Assembly (NCBI GenBank): GCA_933822405.4 | Contig: CAKOGP040001668.1 | Location: 62,001 to 126,000, forward strand | Direction: 5' to 3' | DNA: 64,000 bases | From: Cylindrotheca closterium | Lineage: Eukaryota; Bacillariophyta; Bacillariophyceae; Bacillariales; Bacillariaceae | Part shown: piece by piece, positions 30,938 through 40,309 of the stretch | Numbering within the stretch: position 1 is the first letter of the stretch | Layout: each line of letters opens with the position of its first letter | Made by a program: the position numbers and the translations under genes | The notes under the pieces: model-generated | What the model was told of the DNA's origin: nothing | Seen by the model: only the letters and a program-made list of their open reading frames with translations | Database searches by the model: none

Positions 30938-33065
30938 ATGGAGGAGCTTCAGGATGCCATCGAGGATGCCCAATATGTAAATGCTATTGCGACGCAGGAG
31001 GAAGGACCAAGGCCTGTTCTGGCTTGGGATAAACCAACTGATGAGCAACTTGCTATATGGGAAGCTGACACAAGAAGGAAAGCATCTCCCAATGGTCCCA
31101 AACCATTTAGTACCGATTGGTCTCTGCAATCAGCGATTGGCTTGTTCCTCTTTTCAGCGTACCTAAAAGAGATATGCGACGATTTTCATAGGATCAATTT
31201 CGTGGAGGACGTGATACGGTGGAAGGGGATGAGGGAAAAGCGCAAATTTGAAAAGGCAGTGGAAATTTATGAAACGTACCTCGCTGAGTACAAAATTGAT
31301 CAACAAACTGGTGCCAAGATAAATCCACCAAAGACTCAAATCACAGAATTGGACTTGTCAAGAGAAGTTCCAGGCATTGACTATGATGATACTCAATTTT
31401 TGTACGCATCAACGGTGGATCCAACGTATGCTCATAACTGTTTGGGCCTGAAAGGGAGCATTATTCGCGAGGTTTCAGAGACGATCAACAGTCGGGAGGA
31501 TGAAATGAAGGCGAGCGGAGTTCCGTCGGAAGTGAATGGTGGAAGTTCAGCATCAATGCGACTTGCCAAAGAAAAGCGATACGAATCGCTTAGAGAATTG
31601 ACGCAAACATGGAGGCAGAAAGAGAATCCAGATGCTTGCTTACCCCAGACTCTGTTTGACAAGGCAGAAGTTGTGGTAGTGGAGTCTTTACGGAGACAAC
31701 ATTGGAAGGGATTTGTAGAGTCGGAGTACTTTAGAAAGTTCAGAAATTTCTTGTGGTTCCAAGATAGAGCAGTGGTTCCAGATGATTTCTTCAACATGCG
31801 AGTCCTCGGTAGAGGGGGCTTTGGGTCAGTGATTGGTAAGTACAGATTTCCTGGATTGGGGGTCCAGACAACATCGGCATTCATGTGGATAGCAAACTAA
31901 CAAACTGATCTTCAACAGCATGCAAACGGGGTGTTTCAGGGAAGCTTTACGCGATGAAAGTTATGGACAAGAAGAGAATCAAGCTGAAGAAATCTGAGTT
32001 GTTGACAGTCAACGAAAGGGTCTCACTTGCTGCTGTCGAGTCCCCATTTGTTGTCAACTTGAAGTACTCCTTTCACACACAAGAATCCATATTCTTAATT
32101 CTTGATCTTATGACTGGTGGTGATCTTGGATACCACCTGCAACAAAAGGGCAAATTTCCAAAGAAAGAGTGCCTGTACTACGCTGCCAGAATTATGCTGG
32201 GTCTGCAAGCCCTGCATGATGAAGGGTATGTTTATAGAGACCTAAAGCCCGAAAATTGTCTGCTAGATGAGGATGGAAAAGTAAAGATAACAGACCTTGG
32301 TCTTACAACGAAAATAACGCCTACGCTACATGGTGCTGCAGGAACGAGAGGGTACTGGGCACCTGAGATGCTGCGGAGGGACAAGAAAGGAAAGCGAATG
32401 GCCTATGGTCATACAGTTGACTGGTTCAGTTATGGATGCTGTGTAGCGGAATTCATATCAGGTGCTAACCCCTTCCGGTCAGAGGCGGCATTGAGTTTTG
32501 GTTTGGAAGCAGGAATGGAAACGAAGGTATGTCTTGTACTGGCTGACTCTAATGAAAGGCATTGCCATTGACGCTGATCACGACCTCACTCACTATGTTT
32601 CTTCTCCAATAGGAAAAAGCAATTGATCATGCAACACTGGAAATGCACCCCGATTTCCCAGACAGCTTGTTCGAAAAGGATGCTGCAGATCTGTGCGCGA
32701 AATTATTGGAAAAAGACGAGAAAAAAAGACTGGGGACGCAAGGGTGTGAGGAAATCATGGCTCACCCTTGGTTCAAGAACTTGAACTGGGAGTCAATCAT
32801 AACAGACCAGAAGAAACCACCATACACTCCACCAAAAGATGTCAATGCTGCGCCACAAAGCGAGATTGGTACCTTCCACGAGGATAAAAAGCACCAAGAG
32901 ACGGTACTGGAGTTAAAGGACGAAAGATACTACAAGGACTGGGATTGGACCAACCCAAACGCATATGCAGCTGAGGTTATTGAATTCCTGATCTACGAAC
33001 GAGAGACTGGCGAACCTCTATTACCCGTGTCCCAAAATACTGGCTGTTGCTGCATAATTATGTGA
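30938..33065 (+). CDS. GRK-type protein kinase: RGS domain, AGC kinase, prenylation box
   Basis: Exons 30938-31835, 31919-32526 and 32613-33065 give 652 residues. Residues about 60-270 resemble a split RGS homology domain (SAIGLFLFSAYLKEICDDF). The kinase begins with VLGRGGFGSVIACKR. Lys of YAMKVM, YRDLKPEN and KITDLGLTTK follow; DLG in place of DFG is characteristic of G-protein-coupled receptor kinases. AGTRGYWAPEML is the activation-segment end, and an AGC C-tail follows. The protein ends GCCCIIM: a CaaX box (CIIM) next to extra Cys, predicting prenylation with possible palmitoylation, as in GRK1/GRK7. It should act at membranes on activated receptors. Start: ATG at 30938; the upstream TTG is ignored. 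Confidence 0.88.
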
Positions 33066-33351
33066 GATGTTTAGATGTTTGATGAATGAAAATGTGCGCA
33101 ACGCGAGGATACAGCAGAAACTGCATTTTGTGTTAATGTGATGTTCTACCTACCGTACTCTTTATTCTTTTCAATGATACTGGCATCAATAGTCAATAGT
33201 TGCTCTTCATGTCTGTAATGATAGTTCTGTTAGTTGTCCGTCATGTGTACGTTGGATTAGTTCGATTTCATCATTTTACAACATTGGCATTTTTCTCCCG
33301 ATCTTTGGATAGTAGATATAGTCTTAGTCCCTGGGCATTTAACATTCAACA

Positions 33352-34551
33352 ATGAAGACGATTCTTATTCCATTACTGCTTGTCACCCTTGTGGAAGCAT
33401 GGACTACTGAGCCGTTGAAAGTTCGACCTTCCCCTTCCTCTAGCACGAGTCTCAACATGGGATTGCGAACAACAGTAAAACGTGTTCGAGATTCTGTGCT
33501 CAACAAGGAACGTTCTCGCGAGGATCTTAAAATTGGAATTGCCGGATTTTATGACCGATCGTCCAAACTGTGGGAAGACGTATGGGGAGAGGTGCGTTAG
33601 AACTGAGAAAGCTTTCACGAAGATGATTCGCCTGACAACTCTTACCATATTATTGCCATCGTATAAATGTAGCACATGCACCATGGATACTACATTCCAG
33701 AAAACCGTACCGATCACCAGCAGGCCCAGATTGATCTCATTGACGAAGTTTTGGATTGGGCTGGAGCGAAAGAAGCCAAGTCAGTAGTCGATGTGGGTTG
33801 CGGAATTGGCGGCAGCAGTCGGCACATTGCTCGAAGATATGGGGCCACGGCAAAGGGAATCACATTGAGTCCCTACCAAGCAAACCGGGGAAATGAGTTG
33901 GCCAAGGAACAAGGATTGGAGGATAGCTGTTCCTTTCAAGTAGCTGATGCTCTGGATATGCCCTTTGATGACAATTCGTTTGATCTTGTCTGGAGTTTGG
34001 TAAGTCAACTTTTGCGACGAGGCCATCATGATGTTGCCTCTTTGGTGATGTTCCTCACCCAATAATCCTCTATTCTATTGGTGTAGGAGAGTGGTGAGCA
34101 CATGCCCGACAAGCAAAAGTTTGTCAATGAACTCTACCGTGTAGCTACTCCCGGTGGCCGTGTCATTATTGTAACTTGGTGCCATCGCGATTTGGAAAAG
34201 GGGGAGAGTGCTTTGGCCAAGAAGGAAGAAAAGCTGTTGGCTCGGATCAACCGCGCCTACTACTTACCCCGTTGGTGCAGTGTCCAAGACTATGTTGATT
34301 TGCTCGAAGCTAAGGGCGCTGTGGGCATTAAACGAGAGGACTGGTCCTATATTATTGCTCCCTTTTGGAGAGCCGTCATTAAGAGTAGTTTGAACTTGAA
34401 GAGTGTGGTGGGTCTCTCCAAGAGTGGTTTCTCTACCATTCGCGGAGCCTATGCCATGCTCTTAATGTTGCGGGGATTTGACCGTGGCCTCATCAAGTTT
34501 GGACTCATCACGTTTACCAAGCCAGAAGAGAAAAAGTCAGAAGAAGAGTAA
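33352..34551 (+). CDS. Gamma-tocopherol C-methyltransferase, plastid-targeted
   Basis: Exons 33352-33591, 33673-33999 and 34087-34551 join in phase 0 to 343 residues. A signal peptide (ILIPLLLVTLVEA) is followed by Trp 17 and a Ser/Pro-rich transit segment, a plastid presequence. The mature enzyme has GIAGFYDRSSKLWEDVWGE, HMHHGYY, the SAM-binding loop VVDVGCGIGGSSRHIA, and SLESGEHMPDK, all typical of the tocopherol/MPBQ methyltransferase group. It methylates gamma- to alpha-tocopherol (or delta to beta) with S-adenosylmethionine, the last step of vitamin E synthesis. MPBQ methylation cannot be excluded from sequence alone. Confidence 0.9.
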
Positions 34552-34666
34552 ATGTGTGTTGTTGTTGTCATTCAGCTAGCTAGCTTATCTGTTAAAAAAG
34601 TTGATCGAATTTTGCTACAATTGTTGTAACTGCATATTCAGAAGGATCACTGCTTCGGGTACTGTA

Positions 34667-35827
34667 TCATATACAAGCACCTTGAAAGGTGGAAGGATCA
34701 ATGTTGTATGTCTTCATATCATCTTCGATGGAACTCTTTTCAACGACGTTGGATTGCAATCCATGTCCATCAATGTCCACTTGAAATAGATCGACCACAG
34801 ATCTTTGCGGTCTTCCTCGATCAAACAAGACCAGTTCCCCTCTTTCCAGTTCCGTCCATTCCTCGTCATCCGTCAATGGCTTGGTGGCAATCACCGAGAC
34901 GCAATCTTCCTTGGAGGTGCGTGTCGAAAAGTCGACGGTAATATCCACGTCGCAAAGGTGATGGGAATGAAAGGGATATTCCCTCGTCGTATAATGCAAC
35001 CCGTTCCAGACCTTGCTACCAGGTCGACTCCCTGGCCAACTGTAAACCCACAGTGTGTGTGATCCACAGGTCAACAAGAAATTCAAAATGGTGCCTTCCC
35101 GATCCGAGTCCACAATTTCGTCGCACAACTTTTGCATGGAATCATACAGAACTGGTACGGAGGGCACTTTATCAAACTTTTGTCGCAAGGCATTGAGAAT
35201 GGCACAAAAGGTAGCTTCACTATCTGTGGTTCCCACAGGGTTGTAATAATAGACATTTTCTAAACCCTCATCATCATCTTGAAGCAGTGATGTCAAACAA
35301 TGATTGGGACATTGATCAAAAAGAGGAACTTCTCCGTTATGCGCAAAGCAAAAGTCAATCCCCCACATTTCCCGTCGAAAGGGATGGACGTTACTCAAAT
35401 TAACTTCACCGACAGTGGCAAATCGAATGTGACTCATCATGTTGAGGGTGCGAATGGGCAATCGACACACAAAATCTGCCAAGAGAGAAGTGGAAGCGGG
35501 TTCGGCATCGTGAAACTGTCGTAGACTCCCATTTTCGTAAATGACAATCCCCCATCCGTCTTGATGGATGTCCGTTTCACCCCCACGTCTGCAAAAGCCA
35601 CTAAAGGAGAAATTGAAATCCGTAGGAGTGGCGCAATTCATTCCGAGTAGTTGACAAAGCAAAGCTGATTGAGTTTGGTGGACAATCCGTCGTTGTTGAT
35701 GATGGGGGCTGGGCGGTGACATCGAAATTGGTAGCATTGGTGATTGAAAGCATTCGACGCATGGTAACAACAGTAACCATTGTAGTAGAGCTAGCCGTAA
35801 ACAATTCAGTAGCTGTTGTCTACCCAT
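34667..35827 (-). CDS. Class II glutamine amidotransferase (YafJ/DUG3-like) with presequence
   Basis: The protein has 386 residues. The Ntn-hydrolase domain begins at LLCQLLGMNCATPTDF, equivalent to the MCELLGM start of YafJ/EgtC/Dug3 enzymes, so Cys 58 is the expected nucleophile. SHIRFATVGEVNLSNVHPF, FAHNGEVPLF and TDSEATFCAIL are further hallmarks. Before the Cys lies a signal peptide (LALLQWLLLLPCVEC) followed by Phe 27, plus a short Ser/Pro/His-rich transit-like stretch. Class II enzymes need the Cys at the mature N terminus, so cleavage just before Cys 58 is required for activity. Substrate unknown; Dug3 relatives act in glutathione breakdown and EgtC in ergothioneine synthesis. Confidence 0.86.
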   Translation of the reverse strand: MGRQQLLNCLRLALLQWLLLLPCVECFQSPMLPISMSPPSPHHQQRRIVHQTQSALLCQLLGMNCATPTDFNFSFSGFCRRGGETDIHQDGWGIVIYENGSLRQFHDAEPASTSLLADFVCRLPIRTLNMMSHIRFATVGEVNLSNVHPFRREMWGIDFCFAHNGEVPLFDQCPNHCLTSLLQDDDEGLENVYYYNPVGTTDSEATFCAILNALRQKFDKVPSVPVLYDSMQKLCDEIVDSDREGTILNFLLTCGSHTLWVYSWPGSRPGSKVWNGLHYTTREYPFHSHHLCDVDITVDFSTRTSKEDCVSVIATKPLTDDEEWTELERGELVLFDRGRPQRSVVDLFQVDIDGHGLQSNVVEKSSIEDDMKTYNIDPSTFQGACI

Positions 35828-36048
35828 GGTTTACGTAGGTAGTGTTTTTGTCCGGAAAGCAAATGCCACAGAAGTCGGCAGTTTTGGTTGAAGAAAAAAT
35901 GACTGTTGGTCAACCGAACGACGAACGATGTCAATAAAAGAACATTCTTTTTCTCCTTCTCTTCATTCGCCATGTATTTGGGTCGGATGAGTCCAGCATA
36001 TGAATCATCAAATTTCTTTCGTTTCGATTTCTCGAACCAACCCAAAGA

Positions 36049-36965
36049 ATGCCCCATCACAACTTATCAGCTCTGTCGTCCCTCCTTCTTCTTCTTCTGC
36101 TCTTCTCTTTCCTGCCGTTACAAACGACCACAGCATTGACCGAAATGACTACTTCCACGGATAAGAGTACCGAGGATTCTTGCCTTGCTCCCAAGGTAAT
36201 GATTGCCACTCGTCTGCACTTGGGAAAGGCCACTTCACCTCCCACCGCCGAGAAATTGGCTAGTCTGGTGACAAGCTTTGGTCAAATGGCAGAAGCCGTG
36301 GAGAACTCCATTCCAGTGATTGCAGTGGACAGCACTTCTAAAATTGAGGGCTACGATTATCCAACGGCTATTCGTCAGGCACTTGCCACAACAGCAGGTA
36401 CTAGCAAGATTCAAATTCTTCCTGTCACCCCCTGGGGCAAGTTTACGCCCGCGTTGAATGCCTTGGTGACCTATGCGGTCGAGGTCGATTGCGGATTGAT
36501 CATGTTTTGCTCAGCTGAAATCAAGGCCCCCAAAGAGGCTATTGAAAAATTGTGTCGACATGTGGACATAGATACACTCGTGGCGGGAGCCGCTCTGCCT
36601 GGACACCTGTACTCACCCGGTACACAAGACTTGAGTGGAAGAACCTGTCCCTGGAATACATTAGCGGTATGGGACGTCAAAAAGCTTTCTCTAACAGGCT
36701 TTCAATTGTGTTCGGATCTGGGAGCTACCGCGGGGGTCGAGGAATGCGCTGTGGTCGGTCTTTTGCAAAAGTTGTTCGTCGTTCCTGCCACCACGATGAT
36801 GGCCAAACTAGTAAAGCTAGACGAAATCCAATGGGAACAAGAATTTGAGGACGAAGAGCGACGCAAATGGCACGAGTATAAAATGAAGTCCAAATTGGAT
36901 CGGGCGCAAGCACAAATGGAACAACTGAATTTGGCCTCGAGTGGTGGGAAGGTGTTGCATTGCTA

Positions 36966-36966
<1 letters not shown>
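36049..36966 (+). CDS. Secreted or organellar protein, possibly glycosyltransferase-like fold
   Basis: The protein has 305 residues. A very hydrophobic signal peptide (SSLLLLLLLFSFLPL, residues 10-24) starts it. The body alternates strands and helices: VMIATRLHLG, IPVIAVDS, IQILPVTPWGKFTPALNALVTYAVEVDCGLIMFCSAEI, LVAGAALPGH, CPWNTLAVWDV. This resembles the nucleotide-sugar (GT-A) fold, with an Asn-Ala-Leu stretch before an acidic strand end, but a clear DXD metal motif is missing. A basic coiled coil ends the protein (EERRKWHEYKMKSKLDRAQAQMEQL). Fold call is weak; function unknown. The gene is divergent from the amidotransferase gene across 221 bp. Confidence 0.65.

Positions 36967-37004
<38 letters not shown>
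36966..37004. repeat. (ATG)13 microsatellite
   Basis: Thirteen perfect ATG/TGA triplets begin at the last base of the stop codon of the upstream gene and lie in its 3' UTR. Probably length-variable. Confidence 0.95.
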
Positions 37005-37169
37005 CAACAGGACTGAGCCGTTATAGGAATCAACAAATGAATGAATGGATGAATTTATTAATCAATTCACACAAGCCAGAGCTACCGGCATACTACAACA
37101 TAACAGAAAAATATAGAACACACGTTGCTTGAAGCAATCATCATCTTCATCTCGTTTCTATTTACTTTT

Positions 37170-38449
37170 TTAAGCGACGAAGTCGTGGTGTCCAAGGCAG
37201 ATGCATGTAGCGAGCAATCCAAAAATGAAAAAGGGTTGCGACGATGCTTGGTACTTGACATCATTCTCAATAGGATCGGGAAGCAACAAGGTAGCTTGGA
37301 AGTACACTTGTGGAATGACTAAGGCGAGGAGACCAATGGCGTATGGAGTTTCGCCAATGGTGGCAAGGTAGGCGGCAATGCCCAATTGCGTAATGGTCAA
37401 CGAACCAGCGCAAATGTACTTAGCGCCGTCAACACCAAAGGCAACGGGAAGAGATTCGAGTCCCATCTCGCGGTCTCCCTCGATAGACTTGAAGTCATTC
37501 ACTATGGCAATTCCCAGACCGGCAATGGAGTATAGAATGGGACTAAACATTGAATGAATGAATGGATAGAGGGAAAGATATTGGGGAGTGTGAGCATGAA
37601 TTGGCCTCGATTCAACTGCACATGGATGACTCCCATATAGAATGCAACTTACAGAATCCAGAAGACTGGTCTATTTAATTCTCCAAAGACGGCTTGTCCA
37701 CACCACCATGGCAAAGAAATGTAAGAAGCACCCAAGGCGTAATTTCCGGCCCAACCATTTTGCTTCAGCTTCAATGGAGGGGCAGAGTAAATGTACGAGA
37801 TGAAGGATCCGAAAATAGCCAAAGCAAGGTTGATTGGGAACTCGTGTTCACACCAGACATCAAGACCGTATGAAAGAGCCAATCCACCAATAAGAAGAAC
37901 CCAGATTTGGGCAATGACGTCTCCTTCCGAGATGGCTCCAGATGGGATGGGCCGGTTGGGTTCGTTAATGGCATCAATTTCTCTATCATACCAATCATTG
38001 ATGGTTTGGGTGTAACCAGTCAAGAAGGGTCCAGCAAGAATCATGGCAGTCAATCCCTTGGCAGCATCCTCCAAACCCAACATGACGTTGCGATCATTCT
38101 CATCAAAAGGGTTCCAGATCCAATGGTAATTTCCAGAACAGGCAGCACCGCACATGACACCCCAAACCAATGGAATCCACGTAACAGGCTTCGTCAATTG
38201 CAAACGAATCTTCCAGATATTGGTTTCTTGGGCAGCACCTCGGACTCCCAACAACTGACGAACACCACCACTGCCATCATCAGCTTCTTTGTTGGCGTTC
38301 AACTCGGTCTTGCTTTCAAAAGGAAAGTAGGCTCCAGTGGCTTTTTCCTTGGGGATCATGGCAAGGGAAGTCTGGCCATTACGAATGTTGGCACTGGGCG
38401 AAAAGGCCGCAGCCAAGGAAATGAGGGTGGCCGCTACAAGAAGCTTCAT
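37170..38449 (-). CDS. Chlorophyll synthase (UbiA family), plastid-targeted
   Basis: Exons 38449-37653 and 37542-37170 (111-bp intron, phase 2) give 389 residues. The enzyme esterifies chlorophyllide with phytyl- or geranylgeranyl-diphosphate. A signal peptide with AAAFSPS (Phe 16) gives plastid targeting. The two Asp-rich diphosphate/Mg motifs are NDWYDREIDAINEPNRPIPSG and NDFKSIEGDRE, the exact chlorophyll-synthase forms within UbiA. About eight or nine TMs follow: ALSYGLDVW, LALAIFGSFISYIYS, ALGASYISLPWWCGQ, TQLGIAAYLATI, IGLLALVIPQVYF. The intron joins WIL to PILYSIAGLGIAIVNDF without breaking the family sequence. The gene is divergent from the Pro-Ser surface protein. Confidence 0.93.
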
Positions 38450-38784
38450 GGTGAAATTTATTTCCTTTTCTCTCCTTCATCGCGATCTTCCAGTCTCAAC
38501 AACTGCGTCACAACCTGCCAGGTGGAAGGATTTTCTGGATGGTCGGAGGTGTCGAATCGGATTTCAGTCACTTCTGACCCGGGAATCCTAGTTAGACAAA
38601 AAAAATCGCAAGCTCGACAAGGTATCATAGCACGAATGAACGAACAGGTGAGACTTCCATCCACAACGGTCAAGTTAAGTTCATTTTCATACACTACGAA
38701 AGCATCACTACGAAAGCATCACAGCACACCAAAACCTGAGCGGGAGAATCCAGCTGCTTCTAACAGTTATCAGAGACCTAGAGA
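38450..38784. other. Divergent promoter (chlorophyll synthase / surface protein)
   Basis: This 335-bp spacer has no gene. A 13-bp unit, actacgaaagcat, is repeated directly at about 38692-38719. Confidence 0.45.
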
Positions 38785-40233
38785 ATGCGCTTCCTGCTGG
38801 CGACAGCCATCTTAGCTCAAAGCAGCTTACCAGCAGCTTCAGCGATGGCACAGCCATCAGTAGAGGATCATGTGATGACGACAAGCACTGAACTCATGCA
38901 ACAACGCAATATTGCAACTCAATCCATTCGTTTCAATGAACCCGAAGTGAGAAGGCGAGCTCGACGACGTCTACAGAATGCACTTCAAAAGAAGAGCACA
39001 ACCATGATCCAAGCAAAACCATCCGTCTTACGGAACCCAAGAAGAAGGACCACGACAGATGCTGTTATTTCGACTGATCAGAAGGAATGCGCACCTGACA
39101 TTGGAATTCTTGGGTGCGGTGTCAATCAATATTGTGTCGAAAGCGATAGTTCCACACTCGGGGGGCTATGCTTGTCACAAGAATCGTTTCATGACCTCCA
39201 TCGCAGGAATTTGCGAAGCTACTTTCTTCCGGCTCCTTCGGTTTGCGATCCAACCAGTTTTGATGCAGGAAATTACGACTGCAACTGTGATAAGTTTGAT
39301 CTGGCAGAAGAGATTGGTGAATTCACTTGTACTCTTAGCGAGTATGAATGCAAGACGGATAATTTGTGTGGGAATAATGAAGTCACCCATGTTGTATCGG
39401 AAGGTGGTGCAGTTGCCTCTTATTGCTATGGTTTTGAAAAGCCCTATGATATCGATCTGTGCTACACAGTGGATACGGAACGAAATTGCAACATTTCGGT
39501 ACAAAATGAAGCATGCGCCAAGTGTGAAATTGTAGACGGGGTGGTACACCCCATTTATGGCTTCATTGGTTACAATTGCTATGACTTCGATTGCACCAAT
39601 ACTCTTGCGGGGCTCAGGGGGAACAACTGCGCCGGGGACTATGTCTTGGATGCTTTGAATGGACTCACCATGCCGAGTTCCTCACCATCGACTCCATTAC
39701 CATCATCTTTACCGAGTGCATCACCATCGCAAGTACCATCCTTGCAACCATCTTTTGCCCCAACGGTGACGGCATCTTCGCAACCAACAGCTCTTCCATC
39801 CGTTTCGCCGTCCATGCGTCCATCTTCTGCTCCCACAGATGCTCCTTCCCAGTATCCTTCGGCAATCCCGTCTACCATTCCTTCAACTCCACCATCAGCA
39901 GGACCATCCATGTCACCAACAATAACACATTCCACAACACCAACAATGTTACCATCGTCAGAGCCATCTATGCAGCCTTCACCAGTGGCATCATTTGTGC
40001 CCACAAGAGTCGTTAGCGGTCAACCCTCGTTGAACCCATCCGAGTCCCCTTCAATTGCAACAGCGCACCCAAGTGAGGCTCCAAGTTTTGAACCGTGGGA
40101 TCCTTCGAAAGAAGACAAGGCAAATCGGTCAAGGGGAGGAGAAGAGATGGATTCTGCGGGAAATTTGGCTCATGGAGACATCTCATTATCATTCTACATT
40201 TGTTCCACAATCCTTTTGGTTGCTTTGCTGTAG
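38785..40233 (+). CDS. Secreted Cys-rich protein with Pro-Ser repeat stalk (cell-wall/surface type)
   Basis: The protein has 482 residues. Signal peptide (1-20, ending LPAASA). A basic propeptide-like region follows with VRRRARRRLQ and RNPRRR; RRL fits the RXL protease site known from silaffin-class cell-wall proteins. Residues about 100-290 form a Cys-rich domain (more than 20 Cys, e.g. ECAPDIGILGCGVNQYC and GNYDCNCDKFD). Residues about 295-440 are the diatom-type PSxxPS repeat (SPSMRPSSAPTDAPSQYPS), a likely O-glycosylated stalk. The tail ends in a hydrophobic stretch (SLSFYICSTILLVALL), fitting a GPI signal or a TM anchor. Probable role: cell-surface or frustule-associated protein. Confidence 0.82.
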   Translation: MRFLLATAILAQSSLPAASAMAQPSVEDHVMTTSTELMQQRNIATQSIRFNEPEVRRRARRRLQNALQKKSTTMIQAKPSVLRNPRRRTTTDAVISTDQKECAPDIGILGCGVNQYCVESDSSTLGGLCLSQESFHDLHRRNLRSYFLPAPSVCDPTSFDAGNYDCNCDKFDLAEEIGEFTCTLSEYECKTDNLCGNNEVTHVVSEGGAVASYCYGFEKPYDIDLCYTVDTERNCNISVQNEACAKCEIVDGVVHPIYGFIGYNCYDFDCTNTLAGLRGNNCAGDYVLDALNGLTMPSSSPSTPLPSSLPSASPSQVPSLQPSFAPTVTASSQPTALPSVSPSMRPSSAPTDAPSQYPSAIPSTIPSTPPSAGPSMSPTITHSTTPTMLPSSEPSMQPSPVASFVPTRVVSGQPSLNPSESPSIATAHPSEAPSFEPWDPSKEDKANRSRGGEEMDSAGNLAHGDISLSFYICSTILLVALL

Positions 40234-40309
40234 GGAACAGGGATGGATCTTGTAGATTAATAGAATAGACCAATCTTTTCATTCTCGTTTCAGCGCATCA
40301 ATATTTTTA

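Noticed and set aside
39591..40016. Frames opposite and alternative to the Pro-Ser gene (including a Gly/Asp-rich antisense frame)
   Set aside because: The repetitive Pro-Ser code produces open alternative frames automatically; the main frame has a signal peptide and Cys pattern.
39660..40100. Regular repeats that might suggest a CRISPR-like or satellite array
   Set aside because: These are degenerate codons for PSxxPS protein repeats with no fixed spacer length; no CRISPR array seen anywhere in the window.
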